NCBI RefSeq assembly: GCF_014190805.1
Contig: NZ_JACHVQ010000002.1
Coordinates: 248,001-312,000 of the forward strand
Source of the DNA: Flexivirga oryzae
GTDB taxonomy: Bacteria; Actinomycetota; Actinomycetes; Actinomycetales; Dermatophilaceae
DNA: 64,000 bases
Direction of reading: 5' to 3'
In this document: positions 1-7,914 of the stretch, piece by piece
Layout: each line of letters starts with the position of its first letter
Numbering within the stretch: position 1 is the stretch's first letter
Translations under genes and position numbers: made by a program
Notes under the pieces: model-generated
Databases searched by the model: none
What the model saw: the letters and a program-made list of their open reading frames with translations, nothing else
Told to the model about the DNA's origin: nothing

Positions 1-157
1 CACTGACGACGAGCCCGCCGACCTTTCCACCGGTGTCGGTCGTCCTGTCGAACACCCCGGTGATGAAGACCAGCACCGCGAACAGGTCGAGCAGGACGAG
101 CACCACAGCGGCCGTGATGAACGGCCACCGACGGCGACCTCGATCCAGTGCTTGCAT
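1..157 (-). CDS. Small membrane protein, N-terminal fragment cut by the window edge
   Basis: Only the first 52 codons are in the window; the gene continues past base 1. It starts with ATG at 155-157 behind a GGGGGAG ribosome site. The visible protein has a short basic N-terminus (MQALDRGRRRW) followed by one strongly hydrophobic segment at about residues 12-34, so it is membrane-anchored with the N-terminus probably inside. It is divergent from the helicase-associated gene. No family is recognisable from this fragment. Confidence 0.6.
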   Translation of the reverse strand, partial: MQALDRGRRRWPFITAAVVLVLLDLFAVLVFITGVFDRTTDTGGKVGGLVVS

Positions 158-317
158 GCTCCCCCTCGTGTCCGACTCGGCCCGGCGGGCTGCATTGTGC
201 ACCGTCACACTGAATGCCGGCAGAAGAAGACCCCTGTCAGTGGACGGGGCGCAGCCGCCGACCGTTCCCGGGCAATGGGCCACCTCGGGTGCGCCGGGCT
301 CGACATATCCTTGGGCA

Positions 318-2522
318 GTGCCGAGATCCGCACGCAGTTTCGCCGATGACCTTCGCGCGCGCAGCGATGAGCAGCTGCGCGTGCTGCTTGCTGCGCGCCC
401 GGATCTGATGCGCCCTGCAGCCGCCGATCTGACCGGGCTTGCTGCACGCGCCGGTACCCGTGGCAGCGTGCAGCGCGCACTGGATCACCTGTCGGCCGAC
501 CGGCTCCGCGTGCTCGAGGCGGTGCTGGTCGGCGGCGCCGACAACGCAGCGCAGCTGCTCGCCGCGCCGAAACGGCAGGTGCAGACGATCTGTCGAGCGC
601 TGTGGGACCAGGCGCTGCTGTGGCGCAGCCCCGAGGGATACCGAGCCGTGCGTGCCGCAGCCGAGATCCTCAGCGCGCCCGCGCGGCTGGGTCCGACCGG
701 CCGGGAGCTCGGCGTGCCGGATCGCAGTGCGGGAGCGGTGACGTCATACGAACAGCTCAGCGCGGCAGGCCGGTCCGCCATAGACCGGTTGCGGTGGCAG
801 CACCCTCGCGCAAGTTTCGAGGGCGCCTCGGCCTCCGGGGTGCTCGATGAACTCGTCGCCGCCGGCTTGGTCGTGCGCACCGAGGACGGCGGCATCCTCC
901 CGCGGGAGGTCGGCCTCGCGCTGCGTGGCGGCCGGCTCTACCAGGACGGTCTCAGCGCGCCGACACCGCCGACGCAACGGTTGGTGGCTCGGGACGTCGA
1001 TGCCGATGCGGCACGGGCCGCACTGGACATCCTGTGGCACGTCGAATCCCTTGTGCGGCTGTGGGATCAGGCCCCTCCGCGGGTGTTGCGCTCCGGTGGC
1101 CTGAGCGTTCGCGATCATCGTGCCGCGGCTGCTGCACTCGATGTGGACAGCGGGCTCGCGGCGTTCGTCATCGAGCTGGCGTATGGCGCGGGCCTGGTCG
1201 CCAACGACGGCGACTTCGAACCGAGCTGGCTGCCGACGAGCACGTATGACGACTGGGTCGACCGTGACCCCGCCGATCGTTGGGCGGCGCTGGCGGCGGC
1301 GTGGTGGACCAGTGGGCGCGCGGCGTTCCTGGCGGGGACGAGCTCGGAGCAAGGGACGATCAACGTGCTCAGCGGCGACGTGTCCTGGCCGATGATGCGT
1401 GCCCGGCGCCACGACGTGTTGCAGATCCTGGCCGAGGTCGAGCCGGACATCGCGGTCTCCGTCGAGTACGTCGACGCCATGCTGCACTGGCGTCGCCCGC
1501 TGCGCCTTCCTCTGGGGGCTCCCACGCGCGTTGCCGAGGTGCTGCGTGAAGCGGCGTGGATCGGGGTGACCGGTCGCGGTGTCCTCGCCGCGCCGGGCCG
1601 TGCGCTGGTGGGCGGCGACGGTCTCGCCGCCGCGATGAGTGGTTCGTTGCCTGCACCGGTGGATCACCTTCTGCTGCAAGCAGATCTGACCGCGGTGGCG
1701 CCGGGACCGCTCGCCGACGAGCTGGCGCACCTGATGCAGGACGCCGCCGAGGTCGAGTCGCGCGGCGGGGCCACGGTCTATCGGTTCACCGACGCCAGCA
1801 TCCGGCGCGCGCTGGACGCCGGGAGGTCGGCGTCCGATCTGTTGGAGCGCCTGACGGTCGCCAGTCCGACGCCGGTGCCGCAGCCGCTGGAATATCTCGT
1901 CCTCGACGTCGCGCGGCGGCACGGGCAGACCCGCGTCGGCACCGCAGGCTGCTACCTGCGCAACGACGACGTGGCGACCCTGGACGCGATGACGAGCGAC
2001 CGCAACCTGTCCGCTCTGCAGTTGCGCAAGATCGCCCCGACCGTTGTGATCTCGCCCGCCCACCCCACCACAGTGCTGGAAATGCTGCGTCAGCACGGCT
2101 ATTCACCGGTGGCCGAGGGCCAGGACGGTCACGTGGTGCACGTCGGCCATGACCGCCCACGCGCGACGGCCGCACGCTCGGGTGCGCCCCCGGAGGTTCC
2201 GGCGGTGACCGACCAGGCGCTCGAACAACTGGTGGCGCACCTGCGTCGCGGCGAGGCGGCAACGGCCGCGCGCACCGCTTCGAGCGTGCCCGGCCCGCGG
2301 ATCCCGTCCACCGACCCGACGGTCACGCTGGCGATGCTGCACGATGCCGCCGCCGACCGGGCGCCGGTCTGGATCGGCTTCTCCGACGTCGACGGTGAAC
2401 TGCACCGGGCGCTGTTCCGCCCGGATCGCGTCGACGGAGGACGGGTCACCGGCGTGGTCGACGACGGCAATCAGATCCGGACCTTCTCGATCCACCGCAT
2501 CTCCGGCGTCGTGCCGGCCTGA
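318..2522 (+). CDS. Helicase-associated (XPB partner) domain protein
   Basis: A protein of about 734 residues of the actinobacterial family found next to XPB/Ercc3-type helicases. It has no Walker motifs, so it is not itself a helicase. The middle (about residues 448-580, beginning LLLQADLT) matches the helicase C-terminal-like/XPB N-terminal domain as I know it, and the last 50 residues (FRPDRVDGG..., ending ...FSIHRISGV) look like the C-terminal part of a WYL-type ligand or DNA-end sensing domain. The GTG at 318 is chosen because the family begins near RSFADDLRARSDEQL; the frame is open further upstream but that part has unlike composition and would overlap the divergent gene. Function is inferred: an accessory factor of XPB in DNA repair. 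Its usual partner gene lies about 8 kb away in this window. Confidence 0.8.
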   Translation: MPRSARSFADDLRARSDEQLRVLLAARPDLMRPAAADLTGLAARAGTRGSVQRALDHLSADRLRVLEAVLVGGADNAAQLLAAPKRQVQTICRALWDQALLWRSPEGYRAVRAAAEILSAPARLGPTGRELGVPDRSAGAVTSYEQLSAAGRSAIDRLRWQHPRASFEGASASGVLDELVAAGLVVRTEDGGILPREVGLALRGGRLYQDGLSAPTPPTQRLVARDVDADAARAALDILWHVESLVRLWDQAPPRVLRSGGLSVRDHRAAAAALDVDSGLAAFVIELAYGAGLVANDGDFEPSWLPTSTYDDWVDRDPADRWAALAAAWWTSGRAAFLAGTSSEQGTINVLSGDVSWPMMRARRHDVLQILAEVEPDIAVSVEYVDAMLHWRRPLRLPLGAPTRVAEVLREAAWIGVTGRGVLAAPGRALVGGDGLAAAMSGSLPAPVDHLLLQADLTAVAPGPLADELAHLMQDAAEVESRGGATVYRFTDASIRRALDAGRSASDLLERLTVASPTPVPQPLEYLVLDVARRHGQTRVGTAGCYLRNDDVATLDAMTSDRNLSALQLRKIAPTVVISPAHPTTVLEMLRQHGYSPVAEGQDGHVVHVGHDRPRATAARSGAPPEVPAVTDQALEQLVAHLRRGEAATAARTASSVPGPRIPSTDPTVTLAMLHDAAADRAPVWIGFSDVDGELHRALFRPDRVDGGRVTGVVDDGNQIRTFSIHRISGVVPA

Positions 2523-2535
2523 GAGAGCGCCATAC

Positions 2536-2545
2536 CCACTAACCG
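2536..2545. repeat. IS target-site duplication, left copy
   Basis: CCACTAACCG directly abuts the left terminal repeat of the insertion sequence; the identical 10-mer abuts the right end at 4069-4078. Duplications of 9-12 bp are usual for IS4-family elements. Confidence 0.9.
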
Positions 2546-4068
2546 CAATGCCGCGCAGTTAGTGGTGTTGCTGGTGTTACCAGTGTGACGTGGTTGTCGG
2601 CGTGTCGCGGGATGAAGCAACGGGACTCCCGGTAGTGAAGAGCTGTCCTCACAAGACGCTCTGCTACCAAATGGAGTCCCGTTGCGCGCTCAGTCTGTCA
2701 CGTCCGAATCGTTTGATGTGCCCGAGGATCCGTTCACAGCGGGCCACCTGGGCGAGTTGACCCGTGTGGTGTCCACCGACTTGGTCGACGCGGCCATCGA
2801 TGCCGCGGGAGCAGCACAGAAACGGTTGCGGCGGCTACCGACCCGGGTCGTGGTGTACGTGCTGCTGGCCGGGGTGTTGTTCGCCGATGTCGGCTACCGG
2901 CAGGTCCTGACACGGTTGACCACCGGTGCCGGTGCGGCGATGAGGGTGCCGGGCAGTTCCGCACTCTCGCAAGCCTTCCGGCGGATCGGGGTGCGGCCGT
3001 TGGCCGAACTGTTCGACCTGGTCCGTGGCCCAGCGGCTGGCTCACCCCGCTGGCGCGGGTTGCGGGTGTGCGCGATCGACGGCACCAGCATGTTCGTACC
3101 CGACACCACCGCCAACGCGGTCGCGTTCGGCCGGCAGACCGGCCGGCCCGGCGCCCCGGGCGGGTATCCGATGCTGCGTTTGCTGACGATCGTGGCGTGC
3201 GGGTCCCGCACGATCATCGATGCCGCCTTCGGGTCCTACCGGATCGGGGAAACCAGCTACGCACCGCATCTGCTGGACAGCCTGGCCCCGGGCATGGTGC
3301 TCCTGGCCGACCGCAACTTCGCGTCCGCGGCATTGATAACCCAGATCGCCGACACCGGCGCGCAGCTGCTCATCCGGTGTAAGAACGGTCGTCGATTCAC
3401 CGTCGTGGAGTCCTTGGGCGACGGCACGACGATCGCCTTGATCGGCGCCACTCGGGTGCGTGTCATCGACGCGGTGATCCGCGTCGAGTTGGCGCCTGGA
3501 TCCGGCCGCTACCGGACCGGCACCTACCGGCTGATCACGACCCTGACCGACGCCGAGCGGTACCCGGCGCTGGCGGTGGTCGAGCTGTACCACCAGCGGT
3601 GGGAGATCGAAACCAGCTTCCGGGAGACCAAGGCCACCCTCTTGGACGGGCGCGTGCTGCGGGCACACACTCCGGCCAGTATCGCCCAGGAGGTCTATGC
3701 CGTGCTGATCGTGGCCCAGTCGCTACGGACCGCGATCGCAGACACCGCGCTGGCCAGCGCCGGCACCGAACCCACCCAACTGAGCTTCACTATCGCGCTG
3801 AACACCGCGCGAGACGGAATCTGTTGCGCGGCAATCGTACTCACCGAACCGGTCACCGACCTGATCGGGCGGATCGGAACCGCCCTGCTGGCCAACGTCC
3901 TCCCACACCGTCGATCACGATCCAGCCCCCGCATCGTCAAACGGGCGATCTCCAAACACCGGGCCAAAGGATCCGTCGACAGGACGAACTACACCACCAC
4001 CATCACGACACGCATACACACCACCAGTTCCTTGACACCCGGACACACCGGCTAACTGCGCGGCATTG
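2546..4068 (+). mobile_element. Complete IS4-family insertion sequence (1523 bp)
   Basis: The element is bounded by perfect 17-bp terminal inverted repeats, CAATGCCGCGCAGTTAG at 2546-2562 and its complement at 4052-4068, with 10-bp direct target duplications outside. It carries one intact transposase gene whose TAA stop lies inside the right terminal repeat. Intact ends, intact gene and identical target copies point to a recent, probably still functional insertion. It landed between the helicase-associated gene and the TrmB-type regulator, at the very edge of a palindromic repeat that begins at 4076. Confidence 0.93.
2682..4055 (+). CDS. IS4-family transposase (DDE)
   Basis: A 457-residue DDE transposase. 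The N-terminal 90 residues resemble the IS4 N-terminal domain; the catalytic domain shows Asp133 (in AIDGTSM), Asp210 (in LADRNFAS) and the IS4 signature Y-x2-R-x3-E-x6-K as Tyr303, Arg306, Glu310 and Lys317. It cuts and pastes the surrounding element by acting at its 17-bp terminal repeats. The start is TTG at 2682 with GGAG five bases upstream; a nearby ATG at 2671 is in another frame. No frameshift or internal stop is seen, so it should be active. Confidence 0.92.
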   Translation: MRAQSVTSESFDVPEDPFTAGHLGELTRVVSTDLVDAAIDAAGAAQKRLRRLPTRVVVYVLLAGVLFADVGYRQVLTRLTTGAGAAMRVPGSSALSQAFRRIGVRPLAELFDLVRGPAAGSPRWRGLRVCAIDGTSMFVPDTTANAVAFGRQTGRPGAPGGYPMLRLLTIVACGSRTIIDAAFGSYRIGETSYAPHLLDSLAPGMVLLADRNFASAALITQIADTGAQLLIRCKNGRRFTVVESLGDGTTIALIGATRVRVIDAVIRVELAPGSGRYRTGTYRLITTLTDAERYPALAVVELYHQRWEIETSFRETKATLLDGRVLRAHTPASIAQEVYAVLIVAQSLRTAIADTALASAGTEPTQLSFTIALNTARDGICCAAIVLTEPVTDLIGRIGTALLANVLPHRRSRSSPRIVKRAISKHRAKGSVDRTNYTTTITTRIHTTSSLTPGHTG

Positions 4069-4078
4069 CCACTAACCG
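4069..4078. repeat. IS target-site duplication, right copy
   Basis: CCACTAACCG, identical to 2536-2545, directly outside the right terminal repeat. Its last three bases overlap the start of the palindromic repeat element at 4076. Confidence 0.9.
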
Positions 4079-4177
4079 ACAGGCCCACTTACCACCGACA
4101 GGCTCAAAACGACGCCTCGGAAAGCCCCGAAACCGCGGCGATTACTGAGCCTTTCGATGCATTTGTGAGCCTGTCGG
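4076..4177. repeat. Dispersed palindromic repeat, family A copy 1
   Basis: Outer arms CCGACAGGCCCAC (from 4076) and GTGAGCCTGTCGG (ending 4177) are inverted, with a second internal CCGACAGGCTCA arm. The same architecture recurs at 10559-10650, 36960-37060, 51128-51218 and 57186-57287. This copy ends six bases beyond the stop codon of the minus-strand TrmB-type regulator. It may act as a transcript 3'-end structure; that is inference. Confidence 0.75.
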
Positions 4178-4183
4178 CAAGTG

Positions 4184-5017
4184 TCAGATGTCGTGGCCCG
4201 CTTCACGGGCGGCATCCAGGATCGGGCGCCCGGTGGCCCAGAGCGCCTCGAACGCATAGCTCAGCGACCTGGCCAGGTCGGGATGCTCGACGAGCACATT
4301 GGTCGCGGTGAGGCCACCCGCGACCGGATCGGTGAGGGAGAAGAGCGCATAGCTGTCATCGACCAGGCACAGCTTCATCGGCACCGACGCGACGATCCGG
4401 CCACGCTCCCCCGCCGCGTCGAACTGCGCTATCTCCTGGATGGATTCGGCCGAGTCGAGGATGTCGGCCTCGTAGCAGCACCGGACATCGCCGCCCGCCT
4501 CCGCGATCCGGCGAGTCGCCTCCAGCCCGATCGTGTTGTCCTCCACCACATAGGGGCGACGGGTGAACAACAACATCGACTTCGTCGCGCGGCGCTGCAG
4601 GTCGACGAAGCGCGCGCCCAGGCTGGCCGGGTCGCGCAGGAACTCCACGAAGGCCAGCGGCGCCTGCTCCTGCTGCCCGCTGTGCCAGAGACCAGAAAGC
4701 GTCTCGGACGCCTCGTCGGCGTTGCGGGCCAGCCTGCTGAAACGCTCCCGGTGTTCGGCGATGAGACCGGCGATCGCGACACGGGGGTCGGTGGCCGCGA
4801 ACGACGCGACGTCACCGCTGATCGGCCGCACCAGGCCGCGTTGCACCAGTCCGTCGACGACGTCGTAGATGCGCTGCCGCGGGATCACGGCACGTCGCGC
4901 GAGCTCGACCGCGGTTGCCGAATTGCGCTGCACCAGAACGGCATACGCCTTCGCCTCGTATGACGTAAGGCCCAGCTCCCGCAGCGCAGTCTGGATGTCG
5001 GCAAGGTCCGTGGGCAT
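4184..5017 (-). CDS. TrmB-family transcriptional regulator
   Basis: A 277-residue regulator. Residues about 5-75 form a TrmB-type winged helix (LGLTSYEAKAYAVLV... then RIYDVVDGLVQRGLV); the rest resembles the TrmB effector domain, related to phospholipase-D-like folds, which in known members binds sugars or other metabolites. I use the ATG at 5017 because TrmB proteins begin just before this helix; a TTG at 5053 with AAGGA close by is the alternative. It is divergent from the secreted S53 peptidase at 5158, and an inverted repeat in the shared spacer is a candidate operator, so it probably controls the peptidase gene and itself. The effector is unknown. Confidence 0.8.
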   Translation of the reverse strand: MPTDLADIQTALRELGLTSYEAKAYAVLVQRNSATAVELARRAVIPRQRIYDVVDGLVQRGLVRPISGDVASFAATDPRVAIAGLIAEHRERFSRLARNADEASETLSGLWHSGQQEQAPLAFVEFLRDPASLGARFVDLQRRATKSMLLFTRRPYVVEDNTIGLEATRRIAEAGGDVRCCYEADILDSAESIQEIAQFDAAGERGRIVASVPMKLCLVDDSYALFSLTDPVAGGLTATNVLVEHPDLARSLSYAFEALWATGRPILDAAREAGHDI

Positions 5018-5108
5018 CGGAGACGTCACGCGCCGGCCCGCAGAATTGACCAAATCCTTGCCATCCCTTTGCCCCTCGCTGAGCGTTCCCGGCAGTAACT
5101 TCGGCTGC

Positions 5109-5126
5109 CACCACTAACCAGTGGTG
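5109..5126. promoter_or_regulatory. Candidate operator in the TrmB/peptidase divergent spacer
   Basis: CACCACT, four bases, then AGTGGTG: a perfect 7-bp inverted repeat about 30 bases upstream of the peptidase start. Its position between a regulator and the divergent gene makes it the likely binding site of the TrmB-type regulator. Confidence 0.5.
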
Positions 5127-5157
5127 ACACTCAGAATGTTACGCGAAAGGACATCTG

Positions 5158-7227
5158 ATGTCGTCATCAACGCGACGTGGGCCACGGCGAAAAGCCGCTG
5201 GCGTCGCACTCCTGGGGGTTGTCGCCGCACTGCCACTCGCCATGACCGGTGGGATGGCGTACGCACATCCGCTGCACGGCACAGCCGCGCACCAGGCGCA
5301 CCGGACGGCGAAACACACCTCGCCGTCCCCGACGATGACCGGCACCCCGATCAAGGGCGCCGTCAAGGTGGAGCACACCTGCTCCCAGTCGGTCCAGAAG
5401 GGCTGGGCGACCTGCTTCGCCCTGAAGCAGACCAACCCGGTCGAGCCCAACAAGATCGTCCCTCACGCCGTCACCCCGAACGCCACCCCGTCCGGCTACG
5501 GCCCGAGCGACATCCAGTCGGCCTACAACCTGCCGAGCAGCACCGCCGGATCCGGCACGACGGTTGCCATTGTCGACGCGTATGACGACCCGAATGCAGC
5601 GTCCGACCTCGCGGCCTACCGCAGCCAGTACGGCCTGCCCGCGTGCACGACCGCGAACGGCTGCTTCACCAAGATGAGCCAGAGCGGTTCGACGACGAGC
5701 CTGCCGAGCGCCGACAGCGGCTGGGCCGGCGAGATCTCGCTCGACCTGGACGCGGTCAGCGCGGCCTGCCCGGCATGCCACATCCTGCTGGTCGAGGCCG
5801 ACTCGGCGAGCATGGACGACCTGGGCGCGGCTGTGAACCAAGCGGTTTCGCAGGGTGCGAAGTACGTCTCCAACAGCTACGGAGGCGATGAGGACAGCAG
5901 CGTCACGAGCGCCGACAACTCCTACTTCAAGCACGCAGGCGTCTTCATCACCGCCAGCGCCGGCGACAGTGACTACGGCGCCGAGTACCCGGCGACGTCG
6001 GCGTACGTCACCGCTGTCGGAGGCACCTCGCTCTCCCGCGCGAGCGGGACGAGCCGCGGCTGGACCGAATCCGTATGGAAGACAAGCTCTTCCGAGGGAA
6101 CCGGTTCGGGCTGCTCGGCATACGTGGCCAAGCCGTCCTTCCAGAGCGGCGTCAGCACGAGCTGCAGCAAGCGCGCCGAAGCCGACGTCTCGATGGACGC
6201 CGACCCGGCCACCGGCCTCGCGGTCTATCAGACCTACGGCGGCAGCGGCTGGAGCGTGTATGGCGGCACCAGCCTGGCGTCACCGCTGCTCGCGGCGACC
6301 GCCGCGCTCGCGGGCGCAGCCGGCAACTCGACCTACGGCAACGACCTGTCCTACTCGCACACCAGTGGCTTCAACGACGTGACGAGCGGCAACAACGGCA
6401 GTTGCGGCACGGTCCTGTGCACAGCAGGCACCGGCTGGGACGGCCCGACCGGTAACGGAACCCCCAACGGCGTGGCAGGATTCGGCGCCGGTACGACCGC
6501 CGGTGTCACGGTCACCAACCCGGGCAGCAAGAGCAGCGCGGTCAACACCGCGGTCTCGCTGCAGCTCGCCGCGAGCGGCGGCACCGCGCCATACACCTGG
6601 AGCGCGAGCGGCCTGCCGACCGGACTGTCCATCAGCAGCTCCGGCCTGGTGTCGGGCACCCCGACCACCGCGGGCAGCTACTCGGTGACGGTCACCGCGA
6701 AGGACTCGGCCGGCAAGACCGGCACCGCGACCTTCAACTGGACGATCACCAGCAGCGGTGGCACCGGCGGCTCCTGCTCCGGTCAGCTGGTCAAGAACAC
6801 CGGCTTCGAGTCGGGCACCGCCAACTGGACCGAGAGCAACAGCAACATCATCGGCCAGTGGGGTTCGTACGAGGCCACGCACGGCGGTTCGTACGACGCG
6901 TGGTTCGACGGTTACGGCCAGTCGCACACCGACACCCTGTCGCAGAGCATCACGATCCCGTCGGGCTGCACCGCGAAGCTGGCGTTCTACCTGCACATCG
7001 ACACGTCGGAGTCCGGCTCGACCGCCTACGACAAGTTCACCGTGAAGGCGGGCTCCAAGACCCTGGTCACCTACTCCAACGCGAACGCGGCCAGCGGTTA
7101 CACCAAGCACACGATCGACCTGTCGGCCTACGCCGGACAGACGGTGAAGCTGACCTTCACTGGCACCGAGGACTACTCGCTGCAGACGTCGTTCGTGCTG
7201 GACGATGTGACGACGACCCTGTCGTGA
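5158..7227 (+). CDS. Secreted S53-family (sedolisin-type) serine-carboxyl peptidase
   Basis: A 689-residue extracellular peptidase. A basic N-terminus and hydrophobic core end in an AYA cleavage site near residue 36. The S53 catalytic domain (about 115-440) has Glu192 and Asp196 four residues apart (GEISLD), the oxyanion region SYGGDEDS and nucleophile Ser372 in GGTSLASP. The pro-region is much shorter than the usual pro-kumamolisin domain. It is followed by an Ig-like putative cell-wall or substrate-binding module (about 443-530, ...PTGLSISSSGLVSGTP) and a beta-sandwich C-terminal domain (about 535-689) like carbohydrate-binding modules. Start ATG at 5158 has GAAAGGA upstream. It probably degrades protein outside the cell under control of the divergent TrmB-type gene. 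Confidence 0.9.
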   Translation: MSSSTRRGPRRKAAGVALLGVVAALPLAMTGGMAYAHPLHGTAAHQAHRTAKHTSPSPTMTGTPIKGAVKVEHTCSQSVQKGWATCFALKQTNPVEPNKIVPHAVTPNATPSGYGPSDIQSAYNLPSSTAGSGTTVAIVDAYDDPNAASDLAAYRSQYGLPACTTANGCFTKMSQSGSTTSLPSADSGWAGEISLDLDAVSAACPACHILLVEADSASMDDLGAAVNQAVSQGAKYVSNSYGGDEDSSVTSADNSYFKHAGVFITASAGDSDYGAEYPATSAYVTAVGGTSLSRASGTSRGWTESVWKTSSSEGTGSGCSAYVAKPSFQSGVSTSCSKRAEADVSMDADPATGLAVYQTYGGSGWSVYGGTSLASPLLAATAALAGAAGNSTYGNDLSYSHTSGFNDVTSGNNGSCGTVLCTAGTGWDGPTGNGTPNGVAGFGAGTTAGVTVTNPGSKSSAVNTAVSLQLAASGGTAPYTWSASGLPTGLSISSSGLVSGTPTTAGSYSVTVTAKDSAGKTGTATFNWTITSSGGTGGSCSGQLVKNTGFESGTANWTESNSNIIGQWGSYEATHGGSYDAWFDGYGQSHTDTLSQSITIPSGCTAKLAFYLHIDTSESGSTAYDKFTVKAGSKTLVTYSNANAASGYTKHTIDLSAYAGQTVKLTFTGTEDYSLQTSFVLDDVTTTLS

Positions 7228-7244
7228 CAGGCACCGCGATCAAC

Positions 7245-7331
7245 TGATCGAGCGGCGCACCGTTCCATTGAGCGGCATACGGATCAGGCTTGAATCCGTA
7301 TGCCGCTCAATGCGTGGGCATGCCGGTCAAT
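7245..7331. repeat. 87-bp palindromic repeat, family B copy 1
   Basis: Contains a perfect 18-bp stem (ATTGAGCGGCATACGGAT, 7267-7284; complement 7294-7311) around a 9-base loop. Ends TGATCGAGCGG and GCCGGTCAAT match a second 87-bp copy at 23092-23178. It lies between two convergent genes and overlaps the stop codon of the acetyltransferase gene, so it may serve as a bidirectional terminator. Confidence 0.75.
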
Positions 7332-7914
7332 GACGGGACCGCCACTCCTTGCGGGTGATCTGATACAGCACCTCACCCTGGTCGGTACCGGGTAGCGGGT
7401 CGTCGAACTCCACGAAATGCGTTCTCACATAACGCATCCCAACCCTCGCCAGGACCGCGCGTGAGCCTGTGTTGACGGCCATCGTGTCCGCGACGACCCG
7501 CGGCACGCCGACGGTTTCGAAGGCGTGCCGCAACAGTTCGCCCGCCGCCTCGGACGCGAAGCCCTGTCGCCAGTGCTTGCGGGCAATGCGATAGCCGAGG
7601 GCCGCTGCGTCCGCAGTCACCGGCCGGTCCTCCGGATGGTCGGGTGGCAACATCATCAATCCGATGAACTCCGCTCCAGCCGTGTCCTTTCCGTCGGTGC
7701 GACGGAACGCGACCCAGTAGCCGAGCCCGTCGACCTCGCGCCCGAGCTGCATACGCTCGCCATGTGAGGCAGTCACCTCGGCACGCGAGCGCGGGCGTTT
7801 CCAGAGGTACTTCAGCACCTCAGCATCGGCGTCGAGTTGCACCTCGAGTTCGAGATGCCCGTCCGAGAGCGGCACCATGACCAGGCGTTCGGTCCGCAGG
7901 ACGGGCTGTGGCAT
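7327..7914 (-). CDS. GNAT-family N-acetyltransferase (RimJ/RimL-like)
   Basis: A 195-residue GNAT fold protein of the RimJ/RimL-type acetyltransferase group: N-terminal LRTERLVMVPL, the central acetyl-CoA region (YRIARKHWRQGFASEAAGEL) and the late GVPRVVADTMAVNTGSRAVL segment. Substrate cannot be told from sequence; protein N-termini, antibiotics or small amines are all possible. Its ATG overlaps the stop codon of the upstream M13 peptidase (TGATG), so the two are translationally coupled. Its 3' end runs into a palindromic repeat. Confidence 0.85.
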   Translation of the reverse strand: MPQPVLRTERLVMVPLSDGHLELEVQLDADAEVLKYLWKRPRSRAEVTASHGERMQLGREVDGLGYWVAFRRTDGKDTAGAEFIGLMMLPPDHPEDRPVTADAAALGYRIARKHWRQGFASEAAGELLRHAFETVGVPRVVADTMAVNTGSRAVLARVGMRYVRTHFVEFDDPLPGTDQGEVLYQITRKEWRSRH

